Source: Phlebotomus papatasi
Lineage: Eukaryota; Arthropoda; Insecta; Diptera; Psychodidae
Reading direction: 5' to 3'
Assembly (NCBI RefSeq): GCF_024763615.1
Contig: NC_077222.1
Coordinates: 13,392,001-13,456,000, forward strand
DNA length: 64,000 bases
Shown: in pieces, positions 46,337 through 57,768 of the stretch
Position numbering within the stretch: the stretch's first letter is position 1
Layout of the letters: each line of letters starts with the position of its first letter
Notes under the pieces: model-generated
Databases searched by the model: none
Told to the model about the DNA's origin: nothing
Seen by the model: only the letters and a program-made list of their open reading frames with translations
Program-made: the position numbers and the translations under genes

Positions 46337-47670
46337 TAGAAACATTTAGTAAATTCCTTATCTATCCATATCTTCCACTTTGATGGGAGTCTGAAACCCG
46401 ATACACCGCGAAACCTTTTAAATGATTTTCAGTTGAGATTATAAGCTTGAGAATGGTTTTGGATTATTCAATGAATCAATAATTCTTCCGATAAGCATAC
46501 AGATGGTCCACATGTTTCATCATTGGAACAATGGGAGACCAAGGTTAATTTTGAGGTGACTTTGGAGGTGAAATTGTCAGTGATCCGAGAATCAGATACA
46601 ATGCACGTGAATGTCTGTGTGCACATTAATCAAGGAATGATCTAAAGGACCCCCTCTGTAATCTGTATTGGAGGCATGTGGCGCACCCCAAAGTTCCCCT
46701 ACAGGAAATCATATCTATGCTCCATTTGAAAAGTTTTAATTGAGCTAATTACTTAAAGTTTAATTTGATATGAAATTTATATCGAAGATAAATATGTATG
46801 TGGAGATAAGTTTAATTAGTTCCTGTTTTCATATCATACTTAATACGATAATTCCCCCATCGCGAAGGGATCTCATTTGATTTTGACTCTTCACCAGCTA
46901 TGTGGCGTGTTTCACTTTGTAGCATTTCCGAGTTGTTTACTTCCTCTTTTTCAACCCTTATCTGGTGGCCCCCCATATGGGGGAGGTTGCACTTGTGACT
47001 ATGCCAGAGAACGAAAGTCTTAGTGAATAAATATGTACGATAGTGTCGGTAGAGGGATTATTCTCACTCATGATACCCAGAAAGCATCAAATTAGTTGAA
47101 ATCATGCAATGAAAGAGAAAATCTTCCAGCAGTTGCACATATTGTTTGCACTTGATTATGAAATCTCATTCTCCTGATGTTCAGATTTCATGCACCAAAA
47201 GTTGGATGGAATGGCATGTCAATCCCCCAAAAATTTCACACCCCAAAATTCTGTCTTTCTCTCAGAGTGTCAGTCGTAATCAAAGCTTGGCTCACATTCT
47301 CCATGTATCTGATGCATCTATTCTCCTATTTGCAGAAATCATAATGGTAGCGTGGTGTATGTACATTTAGGTGCTCCAATTCTCCAATATTACAAACTCA
47401 TGATAGGTAACATCAAAGTGCATATTGATATGATAAACTAAAAGGAGAGAAAATTGGAAGGAATGAAGCATGAGACAACTGCAGAACAACCCTCCAAATG
47501 ATATGACACATTTTCAAGGGATTTACATTGCACATTAATACTAAAGTATATGTATACCTTTACAATCAAAATAATGAAATTTTCATCATTTAATGCCGCA
47601 CCACACAATTTTGAAATGAATTTGCTTTGACTTCCATGAAGTGTTTCCCATTGGAGTCTTTATGCCTTTA
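46337..47670. other. Unique-looking non-coding DNA
   Basis: No exon or element ends. Around 46.9-47.4 kb the composition is less AT-rich. The open frame at 47146-47370 has no domain. Confidence 0.35.
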
Positions 47671-48096
47671 GGGTAAGTGTGCCAAATTTCGGCATAGTTG
47701 CATGCAAGCGCCAAAGTCTCAAGTTTGAAATGTAATATCTTTAATAGAAATTAACTTTTTTCATTCCTTGTACATTAGGAGTGTTGCTTAGAACCTTGTA
47801 GACAGTTTATCGTCTTTATATACTCTAAAATTGTTCTTAATACATTTTCAAATTAATAAAAATGCAGACATAGCTTTGGTGCCCTATTTCGGCCACCTTC
47901 ATTCTCATAGTTTGTTGCCCTTCGGGAATCTTCCAATATCTTTTTCATGTCATATCGTTTGTCGAGGCTACATTTTTTGTTATTCTTTTGCATTGTATAA
48001 TCTCTAGAGTATATAAAAACTAAAAATTCATGGAAATTCAAGGTACAAAAAATGTGGCCGGAATTGCAAGCTGGCCGAAATTTGGCACACTTACCC
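47671..48096. mobile_element. TA-flanked MITE family G (426 bp)
   Basis: The ends are GGGTAAGTGTGCC plus AAATTTCGGC and GCCGAAATTT plus GGCACACTTACCC, an almost perfect inverted repeat of more than 20 bp, with TA on both sides (47669-47670, 48097-48098). Inner text 'gccctatttcggcca' shows that the motif recurs inside. An end fragment of a relative is at 43894. No protein. Confidence 0.9.
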
Positions 48097-49199
48097 TATA
48101 CAATGTTTCCAAGGATTTAGATAGAAAATTTAAATCGACATAAATAAACATTACATTAGATTTCAATCCACTTACGGATTCGTACCAACTAATGCTATAA
48201 GAAAATACTGTATGATAAATTTTGATCAGTAAAATCTATTGACATAGCACACAAGATATTTCGTCGGTTGCATCGACAGTTATCGTATCTGAATTTGATA
48301 CAAATAAGAAAAGATAGAACCCAGCTAGCACAGTTAGCTGAAAGAGATTGTATTTTGAGCATATTTTTGCTAAGTCTGTCAGAAAAAATATGCCAATCGT
48401 TCCGTAGTTCTCGAACGAAAAATGCTAACCAAATATATGGAAATGACACTGCCTGGAGAGTTTCGTTTAAAGGTTTTCAGCTGAATTGAAATCGGTTAGC
48501 ATTAGTTGCTCTCTGGGAAAGAAGAAAAGAAGATACGACAATGGATGATAGAACCGTCAATTTGAAGATACCTTCAAAAACTTTAGGAAATAAAAATATT
48601 TTACATCAAGATTTTGCAGAAGTGACCTTTGACTTCTTTTCCTAAATTCGTCAAAAACGATGTTCGAATTCAGAACGATTTTTTGCATCTTCAGATATTC
48701 AGATAATTGTGCTTTTGGGTGATAAATACTTACAGTGGTACAGAGCTAAATAGGACAGAATGCAATTTTTTTGTATAAAAAGAATAAACGTTTTTGAAAA
48801 AAGGCTTTGGACTAAAATCAATCTATATTAATATCTTCATCTTAAGAAAAGAAGAAAACATATCTCTATATAGCAAATGTAGTCCTGTAGAGATTTAGAG
48901 GTACTGTCCCTGTTTAGCTCTATGCCACTGTATACTCATTGTCCCCTGGATCTGCAACTGTCGTAACTTACATGTCACATAATGTATTTCCACATTGTTA
49001 CGAGAATTTCTGATATAGGCGATAAGGAATTTTCGAGAATGTCTGATCCAAACGACGATATATAAATATTTATACAATTTTTTTTTCAAATAAAACATTT
49101 TCTAATTTCAGAATAGTACCACAATATTATTTTTACTTGTATATATTTTTGTCTGTCCTACTAATCCTCCACTAAAAGCTTAAGTTTCCTTTTAAGGGC
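48097..49199. other. Non-coding stretch
   Basis: Overlapping short frames on both strands (48195-48489) without a domain. No element ends. Confidence 0.4.
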
Positions 49200-49910
49200 A
49201 ACATGGGTTATAAATACTAAAAAAACAGCATATTTTTCTATAATATTTTGGAAATATAATTAAAAGTTCATTTTATTCGAAGTCAGAGGGATATAAACGT
49301 ACAACATTAATGTAATGTAAACAAGTATATTTTTTTCAAAATTTAATTACAAATTTTAAAAATTCAGTCTCTGGAATCTTATTCGGATACTTTTTTGAAA
49401 AAACTTACTCTTCGGTAGTCAAGTTCTTTCGGAGTCGGTTAATTTTAAATCCAGAAAACCAAATACTTCCTGTCACCTGTTGAGTTAAAAAACTGGTCCT
49501 TGAACACAGGATTTTTGAAAACATTTTTTTTATTTTTAAGTAAATTTTATACATAAAACTCTTTCTCTTAATCACCCCCTTTAAGGATATCGCCGTCTCA
49601 ACATCAAAATTGACCTCTAGGACAAAATCGTAGATAATCCCTTCATATGTTCTATAAATCCAGCATCGGTTTTGAATATTTTTGAATATTAAATTAAAAT
49701 AAAAGAAAATAAACAAAAAAATCAAAAAAATGTAATTGGCTATGTGTAAAAATATATTTGTAATATTAAAAATATTACAAGTTTTCCTAGACATACATTT
49801 TGATACCCGTTTTCTGTGGGAAGATTTTTTAATATACGTTAACCCATTTAATATTTTAATAACCTCTGCTGTGGTATTTGTCCAACTGAATAATTTCAAT
49901 CTACAAAATT
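49200..49910. repeat. Repeat family K, longest copy
   Basis: It shares 'cttactcttcggtagtcaag', 'aaatacttcctgtcacctgt' and 'ctggtccttgaacacaggat' with copies near 45270 and 60840. The minus-strand frame of 164 codons (49405-49899) is rich in Ile, Phe and Lys and simply follows the AT content; the matching copies do not preserve the frame, so it is not taken as a gene. Confidence 0.5.
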
Positions 49911-50739
49911 AATTCAGTTTAGAAATTGTGACTAGTTTACAAAGAAACTCCTCCAAGTTGAAATTTAATTTATCAATGTAACTTGGCACACTGCCTAATT
50001 TGGACTCAAGTAATTCATTGATAACTGTCCCAGAATTAGGATTGTAGTTCACTCCTTATGGCAAGGTCAAAAAGGTCAAAATTTTAATTTTTGGGTGTAG
50101 GCATTAAATGGCGAGTGATAGAGGTTTAAGATGTTTGCTATCCTATAAATCGACTCAGAGGAACCTAAGTTATGATATTTTTCCCCCCATCTCTCTCCTT
50201 CTCCTCCAGAAACATGTTTTTAGGACGTCGCAGATTGTAATAATATAATAAAATTCACTAACAAAGCGATATCTTTAAAAAGCCATACCTTTGGCATTGA
50301 AAAGAAATGTTCTGCAAAACACGTTTTCGGAGAAAAAGGAAGGCGTTTGAATGAAAAGTAAGATCATATTCCTTGTCAAATTCTGATACTCTGGGTAGAT
50401 AAGAATACATTTCCATCAGTTTCTAACTAATCCGACTCTCAGTTTAAGTCGTAAGTGTGTTAAGGGTATTATGGGGGACCTGAACAACATTTTAACTTAA
50501 AAACTCTGGGTCCTTGGAGTCCTAGGGTCCAGGACGAATAATAATTTTTCGAATTCTGCGACTATCAAAAATGAATTCCTTGGGTCCGAATTTTTATTTA
50601 GAATTTCGATTTCAAGTTAGAGGACTTTCAAGTTGAAGGTTTTGATTTTTCAATATACAATAGAGAGTTACTTAAATGATTTCAAAGGAAATCAATCCAG
50701 TTAACACAATCGGAGTTTATCCGAAAAACGGGCTGGCTT
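49911..50739. other. Non-coding stretch
   Basis: No gene or element ends. Around 50495-50540 there is a short run of 'gggtccttggagtcctaggg'-like text with internal near-repeats. Confidence 0.4.
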
Positions 50740-50858
50740 GAACCATCTTACCCTTAACAGGGATTAATTTAACCGGGGATGCATAATGGGCCCAAAAGGA
50801 GGCCTGGGTGCAGCGGTTCCGCGAGGAACCGCCCCCACTGTAATCTAATCTAATCTAA
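50740..50858 (+). mobile_element. Retroelement 3' end with GNRA-type hairpin and TAATC tail
   Basis: A GC-richer block ends in a perfect 8 bp stem, GCGGTTCC / GGAACCGC, closed by a GCGA tetraloop (50813-50832). Nine bases later come three tandem TAATC units (50841-50855). A 3' stem-loop plus short tandem tail is the arrangement read by the reverse transcriptases of several LINE clades and by SINEs that borrow them. The 5' limit is not visible. Confidence 0.65.
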
Positions 50859-51190
50859 CACAATCTGGAGAAGAGTACCGCCTTTTAATAAATAGGCCAC
50901 GCCCTTTACGGAATTTAAATTCCACTAAAGCAATAACTTAACATTTTTATTGTAGGGTGTCACCAAATGATTGTAAAAGAATAAACAATTCACTTAAAAA
51001 TTTATAGGTAGTATTCTTCTTAAAATTTCAGGAAATATGCAAAAAAATATTTTCTAATATTAGAAAAATCTTGTAAGAGGCGTGGCTTATATTTCTATTA
51101 CGGAGAACCAAAGGGCTACTTCAAATATTGGTATGGTGAAGTTCGTACAAAATATAGCATCTACGTTGATATTACTTAAAGGCTGAAGCA
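50859..51190. other. Non-coding stretch
   Basis: AT-rich sequence between the retroelement 3' end and the 'acttacc' palindrome. Nothing recognised. Confidence 0.35.
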
Positions 51191-51345
51191 GAATATTAAG
51201 TTATTTTGGTAAAATGGTAAGTAAAAAAATCAAAAATGGTAAGTTACCGAACCTAATTTTTTACTTACCAATTTTGATGTTTTACTTACCAAGTGAATTT
51301 TTTACTTACCGTTTTTACCAAAATACTTACCCAAAAAATTTTTAG
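51191..51345. repeat. Palindromic repeat of ACTTACC motifs
   Basis: 'Ttttggtaaaatggtaagta' on the left pairs with 'ttacttaccgtttttaccaa' on the right. Between them 'ttttttacttaccaa' recurs several times in the same direction. Probably a degraded small MITE; no target duplication was identified. Confidence 0.55.
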
Positions 51346-51374
51346 CCTTTTTTAAATAATTCCTAAATGTAATA

Positions 51375-51595
51375 GGGTAAGATGAGGTAATTTAGAAACA
51401 TGTCTAATTCGGTACTTTGAGATTTCCTAACAGATTTAGATGGCAAAAGGAAAATGAAACAACGAAGAAGTACTTTAAAATGTGCGTGCAGTCTTGTGCA
51501 CTTCTTCATGGTTTTCTTTTTTTTCTTTGATCATCTAGATGAAAAAATTTCAAAATTCCAAAATAGACATGATTCCGAATTACCCCATCTTACCC
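51375..51595. mobile_element. TA-flanked MITE (221 bp)
   Basis: The ends are GGGTAAGATGAGGTAATTT and AATTACCCCATCTTACCC, with TA on both sides (51373-51374, 51596-51597). Inner text pairs further ('acatgtctaattcggta' against 'atagacatgattccgaat'). No coding capacity. Confidence 0.85.
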
Positions 51596-51597
51596 TA

Positions 51598-53460
51598 TGG
51601 CCTATAAAATTGTAACTAGCGTTAACTATAAACCTCCTTTTAGTTTAGAGAATATGAGAAACATTTTTAAAAAGAAAATCACAATGTATAGCAGCTCCAA
51701 TTTCACTAAACGTTGTATCGTCTTTCATGTGAATTTTTAGGTCTGAAAATAAGATTTCTTGAGTAGGTCGTAATAATGATCATTTGCAAGCCATTATGAT
51801 TCTAAGTGGAAGTAAAAGACCACAAAATGAGTTGGCAATTTTATTGGGGTGTATCAAAATAAATACGAGCAGCAAATGCGGTGAACATATCAAAAATGAG
51901 CTTTTAGTTGACTTGGCAAAAAAAAGCTCCCCATTTATTCGTCCTTCCCAAACAACACCAAGAAAAAAAAAAGAATCATGCACTTCCTCAATTGATTTCA
52001 TTGCGTGGTGGAAAATTGTGAAAACACCCTGGAGAGCTCTTTTGCCGCTCACGGCTATTGACTTTGTACATTTTTTCCTTTAATTCTCCTGAAAATTTCT
52101 GATTACAGAGTTACACTTCAATTGGATGAAATTATTCTGGAGGGAAACCAGTAATTTTTTTTTTGCTTCTTCTTTTTTTTATTATCCTTCAATGCTGCGG
52201 GATATTAAAAAAAAAAGAAAAGCAGGAAGAGAAGAGAATTAAAAGTTGAAATTGCAGTAAAATGCGCAAAAACTGAAATGAGATCCAGCATTTTTTTGTT
52301 ACAACTGTAAAAATGTTTATGAGTGGGAAAAGCAGGTGTCCATTAATTTAATTACACTATTAAAATATAATCAGATAAGATCATTTGTATACTATCTAAA
52401 ATTATTCTTGACGTTATAACGTACGTTTGAAACGTGAAGAGAAAGATGACTAACAGAAACACTTTGTATGACAAGGAATTTCATTAATATAATTGCATGA
52501 GACTTGAGCTCATGTAATTAATGCGGATGTGTCCGGATATAAAATTAGGAGTACTTTCATTTCACTGTGTGTTAAAACCACTCACAAAATTTTCCACACA
52601 TCCATCTCATTCTACCATATACTTCCCATCCCTTTCTAGTACTTTTCCCTAGCACCCACAATTTTCCACCATCATCCCTTCCCTGCAAAAAAAAAGGCAC
52701 AAATGATGAGAATTTCCCTTTTGAGTGGTGAGCTTAATGTTTCCCCAAGTACCCAACTCGTAAAGGGATCCCTCAAAATCTCACTTTTTAAAATTTCACA
52801 CAAAAACCCCGAAGAGCTGATGTGGACAGAAGAGATGCCGAGACTTAGCAAATGACTGTGTCAAAAATTATGTTCCATTCTATGCTCAATGCTCACCAAT
52901 AGGATAAGCTCATTCAATTCAGAAAATCTTGGGCACAAAGATAATTCGTTCACATGTAAAGAATTCACTTTGGTCCATATGACTACTCTACGCCTGTTCA
53001 TATGATTTTCCTGGGTAACAATAGAAGCCGATTAATGAAACGATAGCACCTCTTTCCCATTGTTGGGCATCCTTTCTCAAAATCCGATTGGGTACAACCT
53101 TACCTACTCACAATGGATCCCAGTGGGAAGCTTTTGGTGTTATGACATTTGATTTTATCACTCATATGTTCATGCCTTTTCATAAACCGACTTCCTCGGA
53201 ATTAAGCACGAACATTCAAAATAAAATATTGCAGGAAAACACTATCTGTCGAAATGGAGGTTCCAAGAACTTAAATACAGCTCACATTAAAATTTTATAG
53301 CGCTAAAAACAAAAACCGCTAAAAGGAGATGCCGCTGCTTAATAGCGTGTTCGCACCTGAGGATTTTAACATCGCCATCGCGAATTAACGGCTTACCCGC
53401 TTAACTTAGCTTTGCAATACTCCATTCTATTTAAGCTTAAGTCAATGACAGTTTATGTAG
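51598..53460. other. Unique-looking non-coding DNA
   Basis: Overlapping 90-100 codon frames on both strands at 51780-52083 have no domain. Purine-rich and pyrimidine-rich tracts occur around 52150-52230. No exon I would support. Confidence 0.35.
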
Positions 53461-53656
53461 GGCACTCAATGGATCAAGTGGTAGACTACTCGCTCTATGA
53501 TGCAAACGTCCCAAATTCGAATCCCCTTTAGGTCACCACGATTTTTTTTTGACGTTAAAGGTGTTTGAATTGCATCCAGTGAGCTTGATTGTACTTGACT
53601 CCACGGAGTATGGGACTGACAACCCGATCCCTGTATAAGAAAATGATAATAATACA
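53461..53656 (+). mobile_element. tRNA-derived SINE (~196 bp)
   Basis: The A-box-like 'tggatcaagtggtag' begins near 53470 and the B-box-like 'aaattcgaatcc' lies at 53513-53524, with tRNA-like spacing. 'Ctctatgatgcaaacgtccc' between them recalls an anticodon arm. The tail after 53625 contains 'gataataatac', a short AAT tandem. The cloverleaf is not intact, so this is a SINE head rather than a tRNA gene. Confidence 0.65.
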
Positions 53657-54884
53657 TGTTCCGGACTCCCCTTGCGAGAAGGTCTAGTTCCTCAATGGAC
53701 AGTTACGCTAGAATTATAATCTTATAAACTAAGGAAAAATGGGACACCACCAAACGTGGGGTAGAACCACCCCTGTGGCATATGGCCTCTAGAGTTGAAG
53801 CCAAAGCGCATTTTTACGTGCAAACACGTATGGAAATTTCTCTGCTTTTGCAACCGTTACACGAAATAACTTAAAAGTGGGGACTGATCCCCTTTTGGAA
53901 GTTACTGATCCCTGTGGAGAGATAAATATACTAGATTTCTATCTAAATAACTTTTCCCCATCGGCTCTATGAGCTGAGTTCGTATTTCTAAATTAATTAG
54001 ACAAACATCCCTAAAGTCTCCAAAAATTTATACAGGTCTCGTCCAATGGAGTCAAAGATCTAATTTAAAAATCTCATATTTCGGTTCTACTTTGCGATCG
54101 TTTGTGCCCCAGTTATGATGAGATGTAACTGGCAGTGGACGAAAGAATTCTTATTTTTTTTGTTTTTCTTTAAAAGAGAAATGTTTCAAATTCAGGACAA
54201 ATAAACGTTGATACGGGTATCTTTGGCATTCGGTGATAAGTCCGGGTGTGACTTTACTACCTAGCTGTTCGTAAGATGTTTTTTTTAATTCTATCACAAG
54301 GATGATCTTCACCTATCGGATATGGTAGATCAGATCGATGAAGTCTATCTTTAAATTCTAAAATTCAAGAAAACCTTAGGAACAGCAGAGGACAAAGTGT
54401 CCTGTATCTACGGTACGTGTAAGCACCGAAGTCCTAAATACAAAGTGTCATATTTTTAATAAAAATTGTAATTTTTAGTTACTTTCTTTTCAGAAATATT
54501 ATTTAAACCTTGAAAAGAGTAGTGTACGGTCTTTACTTACTCTAAACTAATCCTAAATAAAAAAATTGGATCTGCTCTATGTGCTATTTGGAACACACAG
54601 TTTCTTAAAGTTTCTTGCTATTTAAACTAAATTATATTAGTGCCCGAGTTTCGTCGCAATTAAGAAATCCTTGAAACATTATTTAAATAAAAACATAATG
54701 AAATGTGATCTTTTTATCTACCTATTTGTTCATTCATTCAATCGAGATCACTTACTATAACGAAAAGGTAAAAGATAGCCATCTTCAGAACCTAATTCAG
54801 AGAACCTAATGGCACGTGTAGTACAAAACTAATTTACTAAAACAATGTGAGTCCAATTGGAAATGAATTCTGATCAATGTTATA
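53657..54884. other. Non-coding stretch
   Basis: No gene or repeat ends recognised. Confidence 0.4.
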
Positions 54885-55315
54885 CGGGCCTCAGGCCTCA
54901 AACTTAACCAAACAGTTAAGTACACTTATTATCAATCAAATTTTTTTTAGAAAATTTGGACTCAAAATCGGATAATAGGGGTGAATAATCCATTTGATGC
55001 TGAAAAACCTATATGTAAATATTTGTTATTCAGGGTTTCGAAATTTTCGGGAAATCGGCTAGACCTATAATCTTCACAACGTCTTATGCCGGCTTCAGAC
55101 TAGAGGCTTAGCCCAGTTCCTGAAGGTCTCAAAAATTTAAATAACAAGCAATTTTACTAATTTTTCAAAAGCTAAAATGAATAATTTGCCGAATTTGCCC
55201 TTATAATCCAATCCTAAAGAACAATTTTTTTAGAAAACCGTGCCTGATTAGGAATTAGAGGCGTTAAGCCAGATGGATAAGCCTTAGGTCTGAAGCCCGT
55301 ATTACAGTCCTAAAA
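54885..55315. repeat. Dispersed repeat family N, copy 2
   Basis: The right side has 'gttaagccagatggataagc' and 'cttaggtctgaagcccgtat', the inverse of the left end of copy 1. The left side has 'acgggcctcaggcct'. Centrally, 'cccagttcctgaaggtctca' matches the copy 1 core. Ends are approximate. Confidence 0.6.
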
Positions 55316-56745
55316 TTTGATGATAGAATCATTGTCTAAGACTCAAACAATCTAAATATTTTAGCCTATAATCTCAGTTATTGTAGTTATTACCGTTCAA
55401 AGAGAGAGAAATTTATATAATCCTCTTGTATCAAGCAATTACTGGACTAGAGAGATCAAACGGTTAGAAATAAAAAATTCCGGACTTAGGGACCCTCCAT
55501 AAAACATTATTTAGACATGTTTTGCTCCATCCGTCCCCTACAAAATCATTGACAGCTTTTCCCAAAATCGATTATAACATTATAACAATTTCTTTTGTTT
55601 TTGGATATGTTTGGCGGTAGACCATGCGAGCACTTTGTCCATAGATACAGACAGCTATTACCGAAAAAATTTAAGCCATATGGTCTAAATTAGTCAAAAA
55701 TTTACACTTCATTACCAATTTTTAGTTTGAGAAGCTTTGCAAACCAATTAATATGCTAGACAGACCTACGGCTTAAGCCGAAAAACGACTTAACGTTATT
55801 ACAGTTAAAATAATGATTATAACAGATTTTTATTAGTGTCCCACTAAGCCGTGTTTTGACTTAAATCGTATTACCTAGGGAGTGAGCTACTATGAAACCT
55901 AAGACTCTGCCAAATAACTAAATCTGGTAGAGTTCCGTTTAGTGACGTTCGAGTATTCTGGAACGTTTTACTATTAGTCTGACCAATCTAAAATGGTTTA
56001 ACAAAACGTTGTGTTGAAATAAAAATTACATCTCGTAATATACTCTTTTACTGCAAGTTTTTTTTTTTGAAGATCATAGGCAAAGTACTCTAAAAATCTC
56101 ATTTCATGACCGATTGTGGAACGACTGTGGATTAATTTAAAGCGTATGAAAATTCTAAACCAGCAATTTTGTATATAGACAGTTTTTATTATTTTCTTAA
56201 CTTATTTCGAAAAATTGAATTAGTTTTTGAACAAATAATTCCAAATAAATAAAAAAATGAATAAATAAATAATTCCATGATGTTATATTCCTTTTCAGTT
56301 CTTCCAAATAAACTTACTTCTCTTTCTCATTCATATTAAATAATTGTACGTTAAATTATATTTGTAAGGTAAAATTTGCCAAAAGTTATACAATAAAACT
56401 TGTTTGGAAATTATACAAAACGAACTTTAATGAGTTATCCTAAAGCGCCTAAAGCATTATTTGCTTTCATTGCCAGATTTATTACAAAATTTAATTGTAT
56501 TAAGAGATTTGTACTCAGAAAATAACTACATATCCATATAATCTGATTAAAAACTATCTCTTAATTGGCCATATTCATCTTCCTAATTTTATAAACATTT
56601 ATTTAAGGTTTAACTATATGGCTAAACTGGAGGCAAACTGTTTATATTTCAGTATTTGCTGCTTAAAATTTAATAAACGATATTATGAAAGGAAAACGAT
56701 TATTATCAAACCCGAGTCGTAACGGTCATAGACTTTAAATTCTTT
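55316..56745. other. Non-coding stretch, AT-rich
   Basis: No gene or element ends. A fragment 'ttaagccatatggtcta' near 55672 recalls repeat N. Confidence 0.4.
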
Positions 56746-57040
56746 ATAATAATAATAATAATAATAATATGTATTGCATCACAACAATAGGATCATCCAT
56801 CTTACAGTTGTGAGAAAAAAAAAGAAAGTAAAAACAATTTCAAAAAGAAAGAAAATATAAAGAAAGGAAAAAAATTACAAGAAACTGTGAAAAGAAGAAA
56901 ACATGCATTCTTTGAAAAACAATGATATATTAATATAATGTAACTATCAAAGAAAAGAATTTGCCATCCAGAATTCAAATCATGTAAGAGAATAAAGGAA
57001 AATATTACCAAAATCCACGCAATGTCAGGCTTTCCAAGCA
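56746..57040 (-). mobile_element. Probable LINE 3' end with TTA tail (second, severely truncated copy)
   Basis: On the minus strand a pyrimidine-rich tract leads to 'ctgtaagatggatgatccta', then 'ttgttgtgatgcaatacat', then a tandem of TTA (plus-strand positions about 56746-56770). The layout matches the 3' end of the LINE at 7853: 'tttgtaagagggaactaccc', 'ttttgtgagtcaata', then tandem TTGAA. It is probably a related family with a different tail repeat. No RT coding sequence remains. Confidence 0.55.
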
Positions 57041-57076
57041 TAATACGTAACGGACTTTTATCTCAAAATATCTAAG

Positions 57077-57768
57077 GGTAAAAGGAGAATTGGCAAATCT
57101 GGTCCCGGAATCGCCACGAACGGGACCTATGTCAGTGGATATACATTGGTTCAATGAACCCAAAACAACCTTTGTTCTGAGACCAATGTTCTAAACCATG
57201 GAGGAAAAGTTCTAGAGCATAAAAAGTATTTTTTAGAAGGAAGAATGGTCAAACGTATATAGGCGTTGGCTCATCTTCATACAAAGATGAGAGTAGGCGC
57301 ATTTTGAAGATACTGGTATAAGATTAAAAAATTCCTGGGACCCAGGACGATAAACGCTGAGAGTCCTTGTAAAAAAGCATTTATCCTTCCGATAAATCAC
57401 TGTTTTGACAACGAATTACGCAAGAACTGCTGAAGCGATCTTCATGAAATTCGGTATAGGGTCAGTGTATGACTTGAACTTATTATCCATGCATACCACC
57501 CCCTCCCCCCACCCAACATTCTAATAGCCCCCATACAAAATGAGGCCATTTTATCTCATAACTCTCTTTAGACGTTCTTGAGTAATTCGTTGTCAAAACA
57601 GCGATATTTCTGAAGGATAAATGCTTTTTTACAAAGACTCCAAGCGTTTATCGTCCTGGTTCCAGGCAATTTTTTAATCTTATACCAGTATCTGCAAGAT
57701 GCGCCTACTCTCATTTGTGGTGATTCCAGGACCAGCGCCCATATAGTTTTGACCATTCTCCTTTAATT
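57077..57768. mobile_element. Foldback element (~690 bp)
   Basis: The outer ends 'aaaggagaattggcaaatct' and 'tgaccattctcctttaa' are inverted. Long inner arms also pair: 'aagatgagagtaggcgcatt' with 'atgcgcctactctcatttgt', 'ttatccttccgataaat' with 'atatttctgaaggataaatg', and 'gttttgacaacgaatta' with 'taattcgttgtcaaaac'. The left arm contains a second start near 57243 ('aagaatggtcaaacgtatat'), so part of the arm is duplicated. The loop lies around 57420-57570. No coding capacity. Confidence 0.75.

Noticed and set aside
49405..49899. 164-codon minus-strand open frame
   Set aside because: Composition follows the AT content (Ile, Phe, Lys, Asn), there is no domain, and it lies in dispersed repeat K, whose other copies do not keep the frame.
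53461..53530. Possible tRNA gene
   Set aside because: A- and B-box-like motifs exist, but acceptor and anticodon stems do not pair properly and there is a SINE-like tail.
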